Source of the DNA: CAVVIO01 sp963748095
Lineage (GTDB): Bacteria > Bacteroidota > Bacteroidia > Bacteroidales > UBA10428
Direction: 5' to 3'
NCBI GenBank assembly: GCA_963748095.1
Contig: CAVVIO010000039.1
Span: forward strand, 1-64,000
Length of the DNA: 64,000 nucleotides
A model generated the notes under the pieces. That model was given only the letters and a program-made list of their open reading frames with translations. It ran no database searches and had not been told where the DNA came from. This document shows positions 7,485 through 15,553 of the stretch, piece by piece; positions within the stretch are counted from its first letter, which is position 1; the number at the start of each line of letters is the position of its first letter. The translations under genes were made by a program, and so were the position numbers.

Positions 7485-8204
7485 TTAGCCCCTGCGGCTG
7501 ACTTCTGTTAAGGCTACCCTGTCGTGTATAACGATATCTTTACCGGCTATGGAAAGGATCCCTTCTTTCTCAAACTCTTTCAGAAATTTAATGCCACTTT
7601 CTATAGTTATGGAAGCAAAATCGGCAATATCCTGCCTGGTGAGGTATTGAAAGAGGTTCTCCTCAGCAAATTCCTCACCCGATAGGTACAATAAGGCCGA
7701 TGCCAGTTTCCCACGCATTTGTTTATAGGAAATGTTGCCGATTAGTTCAATATACCGGCCCTCATTTTTATAATTCCGGGAGGTAATTTCCAGGGCAAAT
7801 TCAGGATTGCGAAGTAATAATTGTTTCAAAGCATCCTTATCAATCATGCAAATAGCAGAATCAACCAATGCAACAGCCGAATAATTATAAATGTTTTCGC
7901 CGAAAACCGATGAGAACGCTATAAAATCACCCTTTTGGGCAATGCGTATATTTACTTGTCTGTTCGTGCCGGTCTGCAGGTAAACTCTTACCAATCCCTG
8001 GTTTACAAATAAAACGTGCGGGGCAAATGCTCCCTGTTTAAATATGGTTTCTCCCTTCAGATAACTGATTTGTGTTTTTTTGTTGTTGATAAACTCCAGT
8101 TCCTCAGCGCTTAGCTTTCGAAAACATCCCGAAGTAGTCTCTAATTGATCCGGTTTGGTATTGCTATTCAAAATGCAGTTTTTAATTTTTAATATATCCT
8201 GCAA
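7485..8204 (-). CDS. Crp/Fnr-family transcriptional regulator
   Basis: A 239-residue Crp/Fnr protein. A cyclic-nucleotide-binding-like barrel (about residues 30-145, with KGETIFKQGAFAPHV and GDFIAFSSVFGE) precedes a winged helix whose helix-turn-helix reads TRQDIADFASITIESGIKFL. The start is a TTG at 8202-8204, because no ATG lies upstream in frame; a slightly different start is possible. It is divergent from the redox operon at 8402-10844 and probably controls it. In Bacteroidota, similar regulators sit next to sulfur or nitrosative-stress genes. The effector is unknown. It is clearly different in sequence from the regulator at 4599, so the two probably read different signals. Confidence 0.85.
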   Translation of the reverse strand: MQDILKIKNCILNSNTKPDQLETTSGCFRKLSAEELEFINNKKTQISYLKGETIFKQGAFAPHVLFVNQGLVRVYLQTGTNRQVNIRIAQKGDFIAFSSVFGENIYNYSAVALVDSAICMIDKDALKQLLLRNPEFALEITSRNYKNEGRYIELIGNISYKQMRGKLASALLYLSGEEFAEENLFQYLTRQDIADFASITIESGIKFLKEFEKEGILSIAGKDIVIHDRVALTEVSRRG

Positions 8205-8374
8205 ATATACTTAGTGTTTGCCCGAAAAGTCTGGTTCTAACATTAAAAAAGTTGCCTGTAAAATCACAAAGCGCAAAATGGCGCTATAATTTGATAGTAA
8301 AAAAGCTATAATTTTTCATACAACCACTCCATTTTCCGCAATCCCGATCTCTTTTCCCCGGGCGCACGAACCGC

Positions 8375-8382
8375 TACCTTTG
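8375..8382 (+). promoter_or_regulatory. Candidate Bacteroidota -7 promoter element
   Basis: TACCTTTG fits the TAnnTTTG -7 consensus of the Bacteroidota primary sigma factor and ends 19 bases before the ATG of the NifX-like gene. The upstream -33 element is weak. A direct repeat of GCTATAATTT at 8283-8292 and 8305-8314, 22 bases apart, lies farther upstream and could be an activator site for the divergent Crp/Fnr protein. Confidence 0.45.
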
Positions 8383-8401
8383 TTTCAGTTAAAAATTAAA
8401 A

Positions 8402-8764
8402 ATGAAACGAGTAGCAATTCCTGTAAATAATGGCAAACTAAGCGAGTATTTCGGAAAGTGCAGTTATTATAAGGTGTTTGAAATTGAAGGGAATTCCATT
8501 CACGAAAAAGAGTATGAGTTACCTGTTGTCGATAACCCGGATGAATTGCCGGCATGGGCATTTGAAAATGGAATTACGGATATAATTGCCTACAGGATCG
8601 ACAGGCAGATCATCATGCTCTTTCATAAATACAAAATAAACCTGTTTGTAGGTATTGATATGGATACACCCGAACAACTGATAAACGATTTTTTAAAAGA
8701 GCGGATAATATCCAACCACAAGATAATAGCTGAAATAATGGATGACAACTATACGACGGCATGA
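8402..8764 (+). CDS. NifX/NifB-like dinitrogenase cofactor-domain protein
   Basis: A 120-residue protein with the fold signature of the dinitrogenase iron-molybdenum cofactor family: MKRVAIPVNNGKLSEYFGKC, a central GITDIIAYRID strand-turn and a late FVGIDMDTPEQLI segment. Stand-alone members are common in anaerobes without nitrogenase and are thought to bind Fe-S or metal clusters. Here the usual His before the Cys-like position is replaced by YFGKC, so metal binding is uncertain. It is the first gene of an operon with an SQR-like flavoprotein (22 bases later), a DUF1847 protein and a thioredoxin, which suggests redox or metal-sulfur handling. No nif genes are present. Confidence 0.75.
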   Translation: MKRVAIPVNNGKLSEYFGKCSYYKVFEIEGNSIHEKEYELPVVDNPDELPAWAFENGITDIIAYRIDRQIIMLFHKYKINLFVGIDMDTPEQLINDFLKERIISNHKIIAEIMDDNYTTA

Positions 8765-8786
8765 GCCATCAATCAAAACTAAAATA

Positions 8787-9926
8787 ATGAGTACGAATAA
8801 ACATATTGTTGTAATCGGGGGTGGTTTTGCCGGTGTAGAGGCAGCTATAGCGCTTCGAAAGAAAAAACACCAGGTTACACTTGTTTCAAACAGGGATTAC
8901 TTTTTTATCTATCCCATTTCTATCTGGATTCCCACGGGTAACCTGGATTTTGAGAAAGCAAGCTTAAGTTTAACGAAGCTTTCAAAAAAACACGGTTTTA
9001 AACTGGTTATTGATGAGTTTACAGGGGTAGATGAAGAACAGAATGTGGCCCGGTTTAAATCTCAAACCATTTCATACGATTATCTGATTATTGCTTCAGG
9101 CGCCTGGAAAGTACCCCATAAGGGAATTGAAAACACGTTGTCAATATGCGGACATCCGGAACAGTCGGTCAAAATTCGCGAAAGATTCAATGAAATTGCC
9201 AAATCCGGCGGCGATATAGCTGTAGGGTTCGGGGGTAACCCGAAAGATCAGAGTGCAGTGCGGGGAGGCCCGGCTTTTGAACTATTGTTTAACATGGTTC
9301 ATGAAATCAAGAAAAAGCGGAATCATCCGCCTGTTTCTTTTACCTTTTTTGCTCCTATGGCTGAACCGGGAAAAAGGATGGGCGAAAAAGGATATCAACT
9401 ATTGCAAAAAATGCTTCCCGGATATGGAATTAAAACGGCTATAGGTAAGAAAATAAAGCTTTTCGAAAAAGACGGTGTTGTATTTGAAGATGATTCAAAG
9501 TTAAAAAGCGATCTTACCGTTTTTATTCCGGCATCGCACGGGCCAGCTTACATTACCGATTCAACATTACCGGTTAACGAAGCCGGTTTTATTAAAATTG
9601 ATGGTACCTGTAAAGTTCACAACAGCCGGAATATTTATGCCGCTGGCGATATATCTGCTATTGAAGGTCCCGATTGGCGGGCTAAACAAGGACACCTGGC
9701 TGTGGTAAAAGGAAAAATTGCAGCCTATAATATTGATCAGGAAATTAAAGGAGGTTCTAAACGAAAAGATTACATATCGCATGTAAATATTTTATGTATT
9801 ATGGATACCGGCGACGGGGCTGCTATAGTTTACAGAAAGGGTTCTAAAAACATGGTTATTCCCCTGCCAATTGTTGGCCACTGGCTAAAAAAAGCCTGGG
9901 GGGTTTATTTCAAGCTTTCAAAATGA
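8787..9926 (+). CDS. FAD-dependent oxidoreductase, sulfide:quinone oxidoreductase-like
   Basis: A 379-residue pyridine-nucleotide-disulfide-type flavoprotein. The N-terminal FAD site is VVIGGGFAGVEAA and the second FAD motif is NIYAAGDISAIEG. A C-terminal segment with CIMDTGDGAAI is typical of SQR/flavocytochrome-like proteins. Cys121 and Cys337 could be the redox pair of an SQR. The C-terminal IVGHWLKKAWGVYF helix suits peripheral membrane attachment. The ATG at 8787 is preferred over an upstream ACG/ATG frame because it starts right before the Rossmann fold and keeps a 22-base gap to the previous gene. The likely role is oxidation of sulfide or another low-potential donor with electron transfer to quinone; substrate is inferred from the family only. 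Confidence 0.8.
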   Translation: MSTNKHIVVIGGGFAGVEAAIALRKKKHQVTLVSNRDYFFIYPISIWIPTGNLDFEKASLSLTKLSKKHGFKLVIDEFTGVDEEQNVARFKSQTISYDYLIIASGAWKVPHKGIENTLSICGHPEQSVKIRERFNEIAKSGGDIAVGFGGNPKDQSAVRGGPAFELLFNMVHEIKKKRNHPPVSFTFFAPMAEPGKRMGEKGYQLLQKMLPGYGIKTAIGKKIKLFEKDGVVFEDDSKLKSDLTVFIPASHGPAYITDSTLPVNEAGFIKIDGTCKVHNSRNIYAAGDISAIEGPDWRAKQGHLAVVKGKIAAYNIDQEIKGGSKRKDYISHVNILCIMDTGDGAAIVYRKGSKNMVIPLPIVGHWLKKAWGVYFKLSK

Positions 9927-9957
9927 TACATAATAATTAACAAGTAAAAAAGAAAAT

Positions 9958-10425
9958 ATGGACTATACAAATTTATATAACCAACAGGACAAGAAAGTTT
10001 TGAAAGATGCAGAGGATTCGCTTGATCCTAAGATTGACCGTGTGGAGGAAATTATAGCTTATGCCAGGCAAACGGGTATAAAAACCATTGGGATAGCAAA
10101 CTGCATCACCTTCAACAAAGAAGCTGATAAACTGGAAGAAACGCTGATTGGTGAAGGGTTTTCAGTAGCTAAAGTGAATTGTAAATTAGGCAAGGTACCT
10201 TTTGCCGATTTGGTTCCCGGTTACCGTGGCGTTTCCTGCAATCCGGCAGGACAGGCCAAATATCTCGAAGAAAATAATACGGAATTAAATATAATGATGG
10301 GACTTTGTCTGGGGCACGATATGATCTTCAACTCCAAATCGAAAGCACTGGTAACACCCTTGATTGTGAAAGACAGAAAACTTAAACATCGTCCGCTTGA
10401 TATTTTTAATAACAATAACAATTAA
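9958..10425 (+). CDS. DUF1847 family cysteine-containing protein
   Basis: A 155-residue protein that resembles DUF1847: RVEEIIAYARQTGIKTIGIANC, then EGFSVAKVNCKLGKV, a SCNPAGQA motif and MMGLCLGHDMIF. Conserved cysteines at about 50, 76, 98 and 120 suggest metal or Fe-S binding. The longer N-terminal Cys motif of many DUF1847 proteins is absent. It lies 31 bases after the flavoprotein gene and 11 before the thioredoxin gene, in one operon. The biochemical function of the family is not established. A part in electron transfer or sulfur chemistry is suggested only by neighbours. A run of Asn codons ends the gene. Confidence 0.7.
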   Translation: MDYTNLYNQQDKKVLKDAEDSLDPKIDRVEEIIAYARQTGIKTIGIANCITFNKEADKLEETLIGEGFSVAKVNCKLGKVPFADLVPGYRGVSCNPAGQAKYLEENNTELNIMMGLCLGHDMIFNSKSKALVTPLIVKDRKLKHRPLDIFNNNNN

Positions 10426-10436
10426 CAGATTAAATT

Positions 10437-10844
10437 ATGGGATGGTATATTGCATTAGGTATAGGAGTTTTGTTGGTTGGTTATATAATGTATAATTACA
10501 ACAAGATGAAGAACATTGAAGATGTTCCTCCTAGCAACAGGATAAAAATTTTAAATAATAAAAATTTTAAGCCGGTAATAAGAAGCGGGTTGATTTTAGT
10601 CGATTTTTGGGCGCCATGGTGTGCGCCCTGTAAAATGATGGCCCCAACCCTGAACGAAATTGCTGATGAAAATCCGGACACGATAACCATAGCAAAGCTC
10701 AACGTGGATCAAAATCAGCCAATCGCCCAAAAATATAATATCCGAAATATCCCAACCATGGTTTTATTTCAGGGTGGAAAAGAAATAAAACGCATTACAG
10801 GAGTGAAGCCTAAAAAGGTAATCCTGAAAGAACTGGGATTGTAA
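10437..10844 (+). CDS. Membrane-anchored thioredoxin-domain protein
   Basis: A 135-residue protein with one N-terminal membrane helix (about residues 3-19) and a thioredoxin domain. The active site is WCAPC (Cys62, Cys65), and the cis-proline loop is present as NIPTM. The short KMKN segment after the helix is positively charged, which by the positive-inside rule may place the thioredoxin domain in the cytoplasm; a periplasmic location cannot be excluded. It closes the four-gene redox operon and could reduce disulfides or persulfides formed by the SQR-like protein. The WCAPC motif resembles cytoplasmic thioredoxins closely. Domain call is secure; orientation and partner are inference. Confidence 0.85.
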   Translation: MGWYIALGIGVLLVGYIMYNYNKMKNIEDVPPSNRIKILNNKNFKPVIRSGLILVDFWAPWCAPCKMMAPTLNEIADENPDTITIAKLNVDQNQPIAQKYNIRNIPTMVLFQGGKEIKRITGVKPKKVILKELGL

Positions 10845-11012
10845 TTTCATTTCTTACAAACTTGCTGTTTCGCCGATCTGATTTCGCACCGGTATTAATA
10901 AATACGAAATTCACAGCGAATACATAATACACGAGCTGGCATCATAGTTTTTTCTATCTTCGCGCATTCCGCTATTATTCGTATTAATAATATAACCTAT
11001 TCTTAAACTAAA

Positions 11013-12956
11013 ATGAGGCAACAGCAATTCAAATATTTTGGTTCAGTACTCGTATTCTTTATGTTGTTTCAGGTTTCGGTAGTAGCTCAGACAAGAAATG
11101 ATATTGAATTCGATTCATTACAATATCTCATTCAACAACATCAAATATCAGGCGATAGTCTAAGCCTTTCGCGGGTACTCTACAGCTTAGGAAAATATTT
11201 CGATAAAAAGGGAGAGTTGGACAATAGCAACACTGCACTTCGAAAGTCTTTGTTGCTTGCCATACCACTTAAAAATAATAAAGGAATTGCAACTATTGGA
11301 AATTATCTGGCTTGTAATCTTAGCATCCAGGGGGAATCAGATTCTGCTTTAAAATATTATAAGCTCGCACTCAACGCAGCGATAAAAGTTGATGAAATAA
11401 ATCGGACATCTGGCATTTTAATTAATCTGGCTGACGAATACGCTCAACTTGGCGAATTTGAAAAAGCTGTAGAATACTGTTTAAGAGCAGTAAAACTGAA
11501 AGAAGAAAAAGCTGACTCTACGAATATTGTATACTACTATCAAAAATTAGGCGAAAGTTTCAAAGCTTCCGGACAAATTTCCAAGTGGAAAAAGTATGTT
11601 AATAAGGGCTATCGACTTATTAACGTTGAGGATTTTGCATCAATTCAGGCAATGGCCGCCATTTACAACGATTTGGGGGGAATTGCTGAAAAGGAAGATC
11701 GTTTCGATGATGCATTGTGCTATTACGATACGCTGGAAATGCTTAGTAATAAAAATGAGTATAATAGGGGTATCGCAGTGGCAAATGCCAATAGGGCCAT
11801 TGTATTAAAAAAACAAAACAGGATTTCTGAAGCTTTAGCAGCAGCTAAAAGAGCTTACCAACTTGAAAGTAATAAATATACCTATCAGAATATTTTCAAC
11901 CTTAACTTACTGGCAGAACTCTATCTTGCAAACAACCAACCCTTATCAGCAAACAAATATATTAAAGAACTCCAGCAAATTGAAGCGTTAAGTGTATATC
12001 CCAATGAAAGAATGAGATATTACAAAATAAAGAGTGATTACGAGCAAGCTTTGGGAAATTATTTAGGCGCTTTATTTTGGAAAGACAAGCATTACGAATT
12101 GAAAGATTCCTTGCGCAATGACGAAGTAGGGCGCAATATTGCAAATATGGAGATTACGTATGAAACTGAGAAAAAAGAAAATCAGATAAAATTACTCACG
12201 GCTTCAAATCAGATAAAAAAGCAGCGAAATATTCTTTGGATCTCGGTTTCTGTTATCTTACTACTAATACTCATTGTTGGAATAATGTTTTATCTAAAAC
12301 ATAAAAAGCAAAATGCACAGCGACAGGAAGACCTGAAACAGCAGTTGTTACGTTCGCAAATGAATCCTCACTTTTTGTTCAACGCGTTGGGGAGCATCCA
12401 GAATTTTATGCTGAAAAACGAGACCCAAAAGGCCGCCGGGTACCTCAATAACTTCGCATCGCTAACACGTAATATTCTTGAGCATTCCGCCCAGGAGTTT
12501 GTATCGGTCTCCGATGAGATTGAAACCCTGCGCAACTACATGGAACTGGAGAAAATGCGGTTGAATAATAGTTTTGAATTTAAAATAAGCTATGACAAAG
12601 AGCTGGAAATGGATTTTATAAATATTCCACCCATGTTGATTCAGCCGTTTATTGAAAATGCCATAAAACACGGATTGAATGATTTGGATTATAAAGGATT
12701 GCTCGAATTAAAGTTCGAAGAAAAAGAATCTGTTTTACATATTGAGATTGCCGACAATGGTGTGGGAATAGATCATACAAAGGAAAATAAGTCAAAACTA
12801 CATCGTTCCATGTCGATGAATATCTTTGAGCAGCGACGAATTGTTTTGGCCAAGAGAACAAAGCGGGCCATATGGCTGGAGGTTTGCGACCGAAGCAACC
12901 TGATTACATCTACAACAGGCACATTAGTAAAAATTGAGATCCCGATATTAAATTAA
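11013..12956 (+). CDS. TPR-containing LytS-type sensor histidine kinase
   Basis: A 647-residue protein with a signal peptide (1-26), a periplasmic TPR domain (about 45-395, several repeats such as GEFEKAVEYCLRAVKLKEE) and one membrane helix near 410-430 (ILWISVSVILLLILIVGIMF). A cytoplasmic His_kinase domain with RSQMNPHFLFNAL (His453) and an HATPase_c domain with PPMLIQPFIENAIKHG and DNGVGI follow. This is the standard Bacteroidota LytS/YpdA-like architecture. The stop is two bases before the ATG of the LytTR response regulator, its cognate partner. The TPR ectodomain probably senses an envelope protein or peptide; the signal is unknown. A weak TATCTTCG promoter-like motif is at 10955-10962. 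Confidence 0.92.
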   Translation: MRQQQFKYFGSVLVFFMLFQVSVVAQTRNDIEFDSLQYLIQQHQISGDSLSLSRVLYSLGKYFDKKGELDNSNTALRKSLLLAIPLKNNKGIATIGNYLACNLSIQGESDSALKYYKLALNAAIKVDEINRTSGILINLADEYAQLGEFEKAVEYCLRAVKLKEEKADSTNIVYYYQKLGESFKASGQISKWKKYVNKGYRLINVEDFASIQAMAAIYNDLGGIAEKEDRFDDALCYYDTLEMLSNKNEYNRGIAVANANRAIVLKKQNRISEALAAAKRAYQLESNKYTYQNIFNLNLLAELYLANNQPLSANKYIKELQQIEALSVYPNERMRYYKIKSDYEQALGNYLGALFWKDKHYELKDSLRNDEVGRNIANMEITYETEKKENQIKLLTASNQIKKQRNILWISVSVILLLILIVGIMFYLKHKKQNAQRQEDLKQQLLRSQMNPHFLFNALGSIQNFMLKNETQKAAGYLNNFASLTRNILEHSAQEFVSVSDEIETLRNYMELEKMRLNNSFEFKISYDKELEMDFINIPPMLIQPFIENAIKHGLNDLDYKGLLELKFEEKESVLHIEIADNGVGIDHTKENKSKLHRSMSMNIFEQRRIVLAKRTKRAIWLEVCDRSNLITSTTGTLVKIEIPILN

Positions 12957-12957
12957 C

Positions 12958-13704
12958 ATGATAACAGCAGTAATAATTGAGGACGAAGTTCAACTACGGG
13001 AAACCAACCGGTTGTTTTTACAGAGGAATTTTGCAGACATAAAAATTGTAGGTGAAGCCGGTTCGGTAAAGGATGCTGTTAAAGTAATAACGGAAACCAA
13101 ACCTCAACTCGTATTGATGGATATTGAGCTGGCAGATGGGAACTGCTTTCAGGTGCTGCAAAAATGCAAACCCTACACATTTAAGCCAATATTTATAACC
13201 TCTTACAACCAATATGCCATAAAAGCAATTAAATTCAGCGCTATCGATTACATACTTAAACCAGCGAATGAATATGAGTTTTGCAACGCTGTTCAGTTAG
13301 CAATAGACCATTTGGAAAGCGACAAAAACAATATGCAAACAGAGAATTTTCAGGATCATTTCAACAATACTCCGGGTATTAAAAAAATTGTTTTGCGAAC
13401 TACCGAAGCGCTTCATATTATTTCAATTGCGGACATTATGTATTGCAAAAGCGACAATAGCTATACTACCTTCTTTATGAGCAACGATGTAAAAGTCATG
13501 GTTTCAAAGAGTATCAAAGAGTACGATGAATTACTCTCCGGCTTTCAATTTATCCGGCCACATCAATCGTACCTGGTAAACATGGATGCCGTTTCCAAAA
13601 TAGACAAATCCGACGGTGGTTTTATTATTATGAAGGATGGAAAAGAGATTCCCATTTCATCAAGACGAAAACAACTGATTATTGATAAAATGAATTACCT
13701 GTAA
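12958..13704 (+). CDS. LytTR-family response regulator
   Basis: A 248-residue regulator: receiver domain (1-120; IIEDE acidic pocket, phospho-acceptor Asp55 in LVLMDIE, Lys in YILKPA) and a LytTR DNA-binding domain (about 140-248; YCKSDNSYTTFF, FIRPHQSYLVN, IPISSRRKQ). It follows the LytS-type kinase by one base, so the pair is co-translated. Its DNA-binding domain is clearly homologous to the orphan LytTR protein encoded next. Two near-identical direct-repeat sites lie downstream of it, ahead of the orphan regulator and the OmpA-family gene, and are likely targets of one or both LytTR proteins. Confidence 0.93.
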   Translation: MITAVIIEDEVQLRETNRLFLQRNFADIKIVGEAGSVKDAVKVITETKPQLVLMDIELADGNCFQVLQKCKPYTFKPIFITSYNQYAIKAIKFSAIDYILKPANEYEFCNAVQLAIDHLESDKNNMQTENFQDHFNNTPGIKKIVLRTTEALHIISIADIMYCKSDNSYTTFFMSNDVKVMVSKSIKEYDELLSGFQFIRPHQSYLVNMDAVSKIDKSDGGFIIMKDGKEIPISSRRKQLIIDKMNYL

Positions 13705-13738
13705 AACAATCGTTTTTCACTTTTAGTGCGATTTTAAG

Positions 13739-13768
13739 CACATTCAAGGCAATTGCCAGCGCTTTCAA
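13739..13768 (+). promoter_or_regulatory. LytTR-type direct-repeat site 1
   Basis: Two TTCAA blocks (13743-13747, 13764-13768) lie exactly 21 bases apart, with GG-AATTG and GCGC between them. Twenty-five of 30 bases match the site at 14164-14193. The site ends 56 bases before the orphan LytTR gene. LytTR proteins bind direct repeats two helical turns apart, as with AgrA, so the geometry fits. A TATTTTCA -7-like box follows at 13800. Confidence 0.6.
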
Positions 13769-13824
13769 ACTCATCCTCTTTTCGATGATTCAATCGGGGT
13801 ATTTTCACCAAATATTCTCCATTT

Positions 13825-14181
13825 ATGAATCAATTCGAAGATAAAATTATACTCTCTACCAACGATGCTTACCACATTGTTTCATTTGAAGACATTCTTT
13901 ACTGTAAAAGCAAGAATTCATCCACTACATTTTTTCTGAATAGCGGGGAGCAAATTATTACATCCCTCTCTATAGGATCGCTTGAACAACGCCTGGAAAA
14001 GCATTCATTCATCCGGTCGCACCAATCTTACATTGTGAATATGCATCATATTTTGCGCATACATAAACACAATGGTATAGAGTTGGAGCTCATTAATCAT
14101 AGCTTAATCCCGGTAAGTACGCGCCGGAAAAGTGTTGTGATGCAGTTTCTCGATAAAATAGAACACTTTCAAGGTAATTGA
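13825..14181 (+). CDS. Stand-alone LytTR DNA-binding protein
   Basis: A 118-residue protein that is nothing but a LytTR domain: HIVSFEDILYCKSKNSSTTFF, then FIRSHQSYIVNMHHILRI and LIPVSTRRKS. It aligns along its whole length with the C-terminal half of the response regulator just upstream, which suggests duplication and loss of the receiver. Without a receiver it cannot be phosphorylated in the usual way. It may act as a competitor, heterodimer partner or constitutive regulator. Its promoter region contains the direct-repeat site at 13739-13768, and the end of its own gene overlaps a copy of that site serving the next gene. Confidence 0.9.
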   Translation: MNQFEDKIILSTNDAYHIVSFEDILYCKSKNSSTTFFLNSGEQIITSLSIGSLEQRLEKHSFIRSHQSYIVNMHHILRIHKHNGIELELINHSLIPVSTRRKSVVMQFLDKIEHFQGN

Positions 14182-14193
14182 CCGCGCATTCAA
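14164..14193 (+). promoter_or_regulatory. LytTR-type direct-repeat site 2
   Basis: TTCAA blocks at 14168-14172 and 14189-14193 have the same 21-base period and the same GG-AATTG / GCGC interior as site 1. The site begins inside the last codons of the orphan LytTR gene and ends 57 bases before the OmpA-family ATG, against 56 at site 1. Equal spacing supports a shared regulator. Confidence 0.6.
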
Positions 14194-14223
14194 GTTACCA
14201 TTTAGTAGGTACTGTGTTCATGT

Positions 14224-14231
14224 TACCTTTG
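14224..14231 (+). promoter_or_regulatory. Candidate -7 promoter element of the OmpA-family gene
   Basis: TACCTTTG matches the Bacteroidota TAnnTTTG element. It lies 30 bases downstream of direct-repeat site 2 and 19 bases before the ATG, so site 2 would sit just upstream of the polymerase, as expected for an activator. Confidence 0.5.
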
Positions 14232-14250
14232 ATTTGTAAAACAGATAAAT

Positions 14251-15525
14251 ATGAAACTTTTTAGTAGTACACTTTTCACCATATTGGCATTGCTCTTATC
14301 CTCTTCAGTGTTTGCACAAAAACTTATCGACCCGGAAAAAGAAACGAAACGACAAGGGGCAAACCGAGCAAATAATAAAATAGAACAGGGAATTGATGCT
14401 GGTTACGACAAGTTGGAAGAAGGCATAGGAAGTCTCTTTAAAAAGAAAAAGGAAAAAGAAGTTCCCGGAAATGAAAACGCATCAAAAACAGCATCTCAAC
14501 AAGATCCACAGGACCAAACCGTTGAAGAAGCACATCGGAAATCCACTCCTGAAATGAACTTGCAATGGAGTAAGTTCGATTTTGTACCCGGTGACGAAGT
14601 CATTTTTGAAGATGCACCAGGTGCAGATGAAGAAAATGGCGAATTTCCAAGCCGCTGGGATTTAGTCAAAGGTCAGGTTGAAATTGCGAATGTGGATGGC
14701 GAAAAGGTGTTGATGTTTATCGACGGAAATCCTATGATTGTACCTTACCTGAAAAATGCAAAAGAAGATTATCTGCCGGATGTATTTACCATAGAATTTG
14801 ATTTTTACAGGCCTGCAAAGGGAAATAGAATTTCGGTTTACCAGTACGATTATAAAAATCAACAGAACAATTCGAACATGTATATGGATATTAGTTATAG
14901 TTCTGTTACCGAAAAATTGAGTAAAGTAAATGGCGAACAACCTGACATCGATTATACATGGAATGAGAAACCACGTTGGATTCATATTTCAATTGCTTTT
15001 ACAAAAGGCAAGTTAAAGGTGTATATGGATGATACACGTGTGATAAATATTCCACATTACCAAGGGAATCCGTCAGGATTAAGTTTGCAGGCATATTGGG
15101 CCGACCTGGGTGATGATAAACCTTTTTATTTCAAAAACATCCGCATTGCAAAAGGAGGGGTTAAGTACTATGACCGTGTTCTATCCGATGGAAAAATAAT
15201 TGTAAACGGTATCCGCTTCGATGTAAACAAAGCCACTATTAAACCGGAAAGTAACGGGGCAATCAACAAAATTTTTGAGTTGATGCAAGAACAGCCCGGC
15301 CTGAATTTCAGCGTGGAAGGTCACACCGATAACGATGGCAATGAGGCAAACAACCAAACACTTTCAGAAGCACGCGCCAAAGCAGTTATGGACCGCCTGG
15401 TAAGTATGGGCATATCTTCCAATCGACTGAAATCGACTGGTTTTGGCGAAAGCAAACCAATCGACAACAATAGTACTTCCGAAGGAAAAGCCAACAACCG
15501 CAGAGTAGAGTTCGTGAAATTTTAA
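14251..15525 (+). CDS. OmpA-family outer membrane protein
   Basis: A 424-residue protein with a signal peptide (1-22), a charged Lys/Glu-rich linker (about 25-85), a central beta-rich concanavalin/laminin-like region (about 115-310) and a C-terminal OmpA-like peptidoglycan-binding domain. The OmpA signature is visible as FDVNKATIKPES, VEGHTDNDGNEANNQTLSEA and NRRVEFVKF. The role is tethering the outer membrane to peptidoglycan; the central region may bind a ligand. It is preceded by a LytTR-type site and a good promoter element, so it is a candidate output of the LytS/LytTR system. The next gene starts 28 bases after its stop. Confidence 0.88.
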   Translation: MKLFSSTLFTILALLLSSSVFAQKLIDPEKETKRQGANRANNKIEQGIDAGYDKLEEGIGSLFKKKKEKEVPGNENASKTASQQDPQDQTVEEAHRKSTPEMNLQWSKFDFVPGDEVIFEDAPGADEENGEFPSRWDLVKGQVEIANVDGEKVLMFIDGNPMIVPYLKNAKEDYLPDVFTIEFDFYRPAKGNRISVYQYDYKNQQNNSNMYMDISYSSVTEKLSKVNGEQPDIDYTWNEKPRWIHISIAFTKGKLKVYMDDTRVINIPHYQGNPSGLSLQAYWADLGDDKPFYFKNIRIAKGGVKYYDRVLSDGKIIVNGIRFDVNKATIKPESNGAINKIFELMQEQPGLNFSVEGHTDNDGNEANNQTLSEARAKAVMDRLVSMGISSNRLKSTGFGESKPIDNNSTSEGKANNRRVEFVKF

Positions 15526-15553
15526 ATAATTATATCTCAATAAACTTAAAAAA

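Noticed and set aside
8402..8764. Nitrogenase cofactor gene
   Set aside because: No nif structural or assembly genes are present, and the stand-alone domain is common in non-fixing anaerobes.
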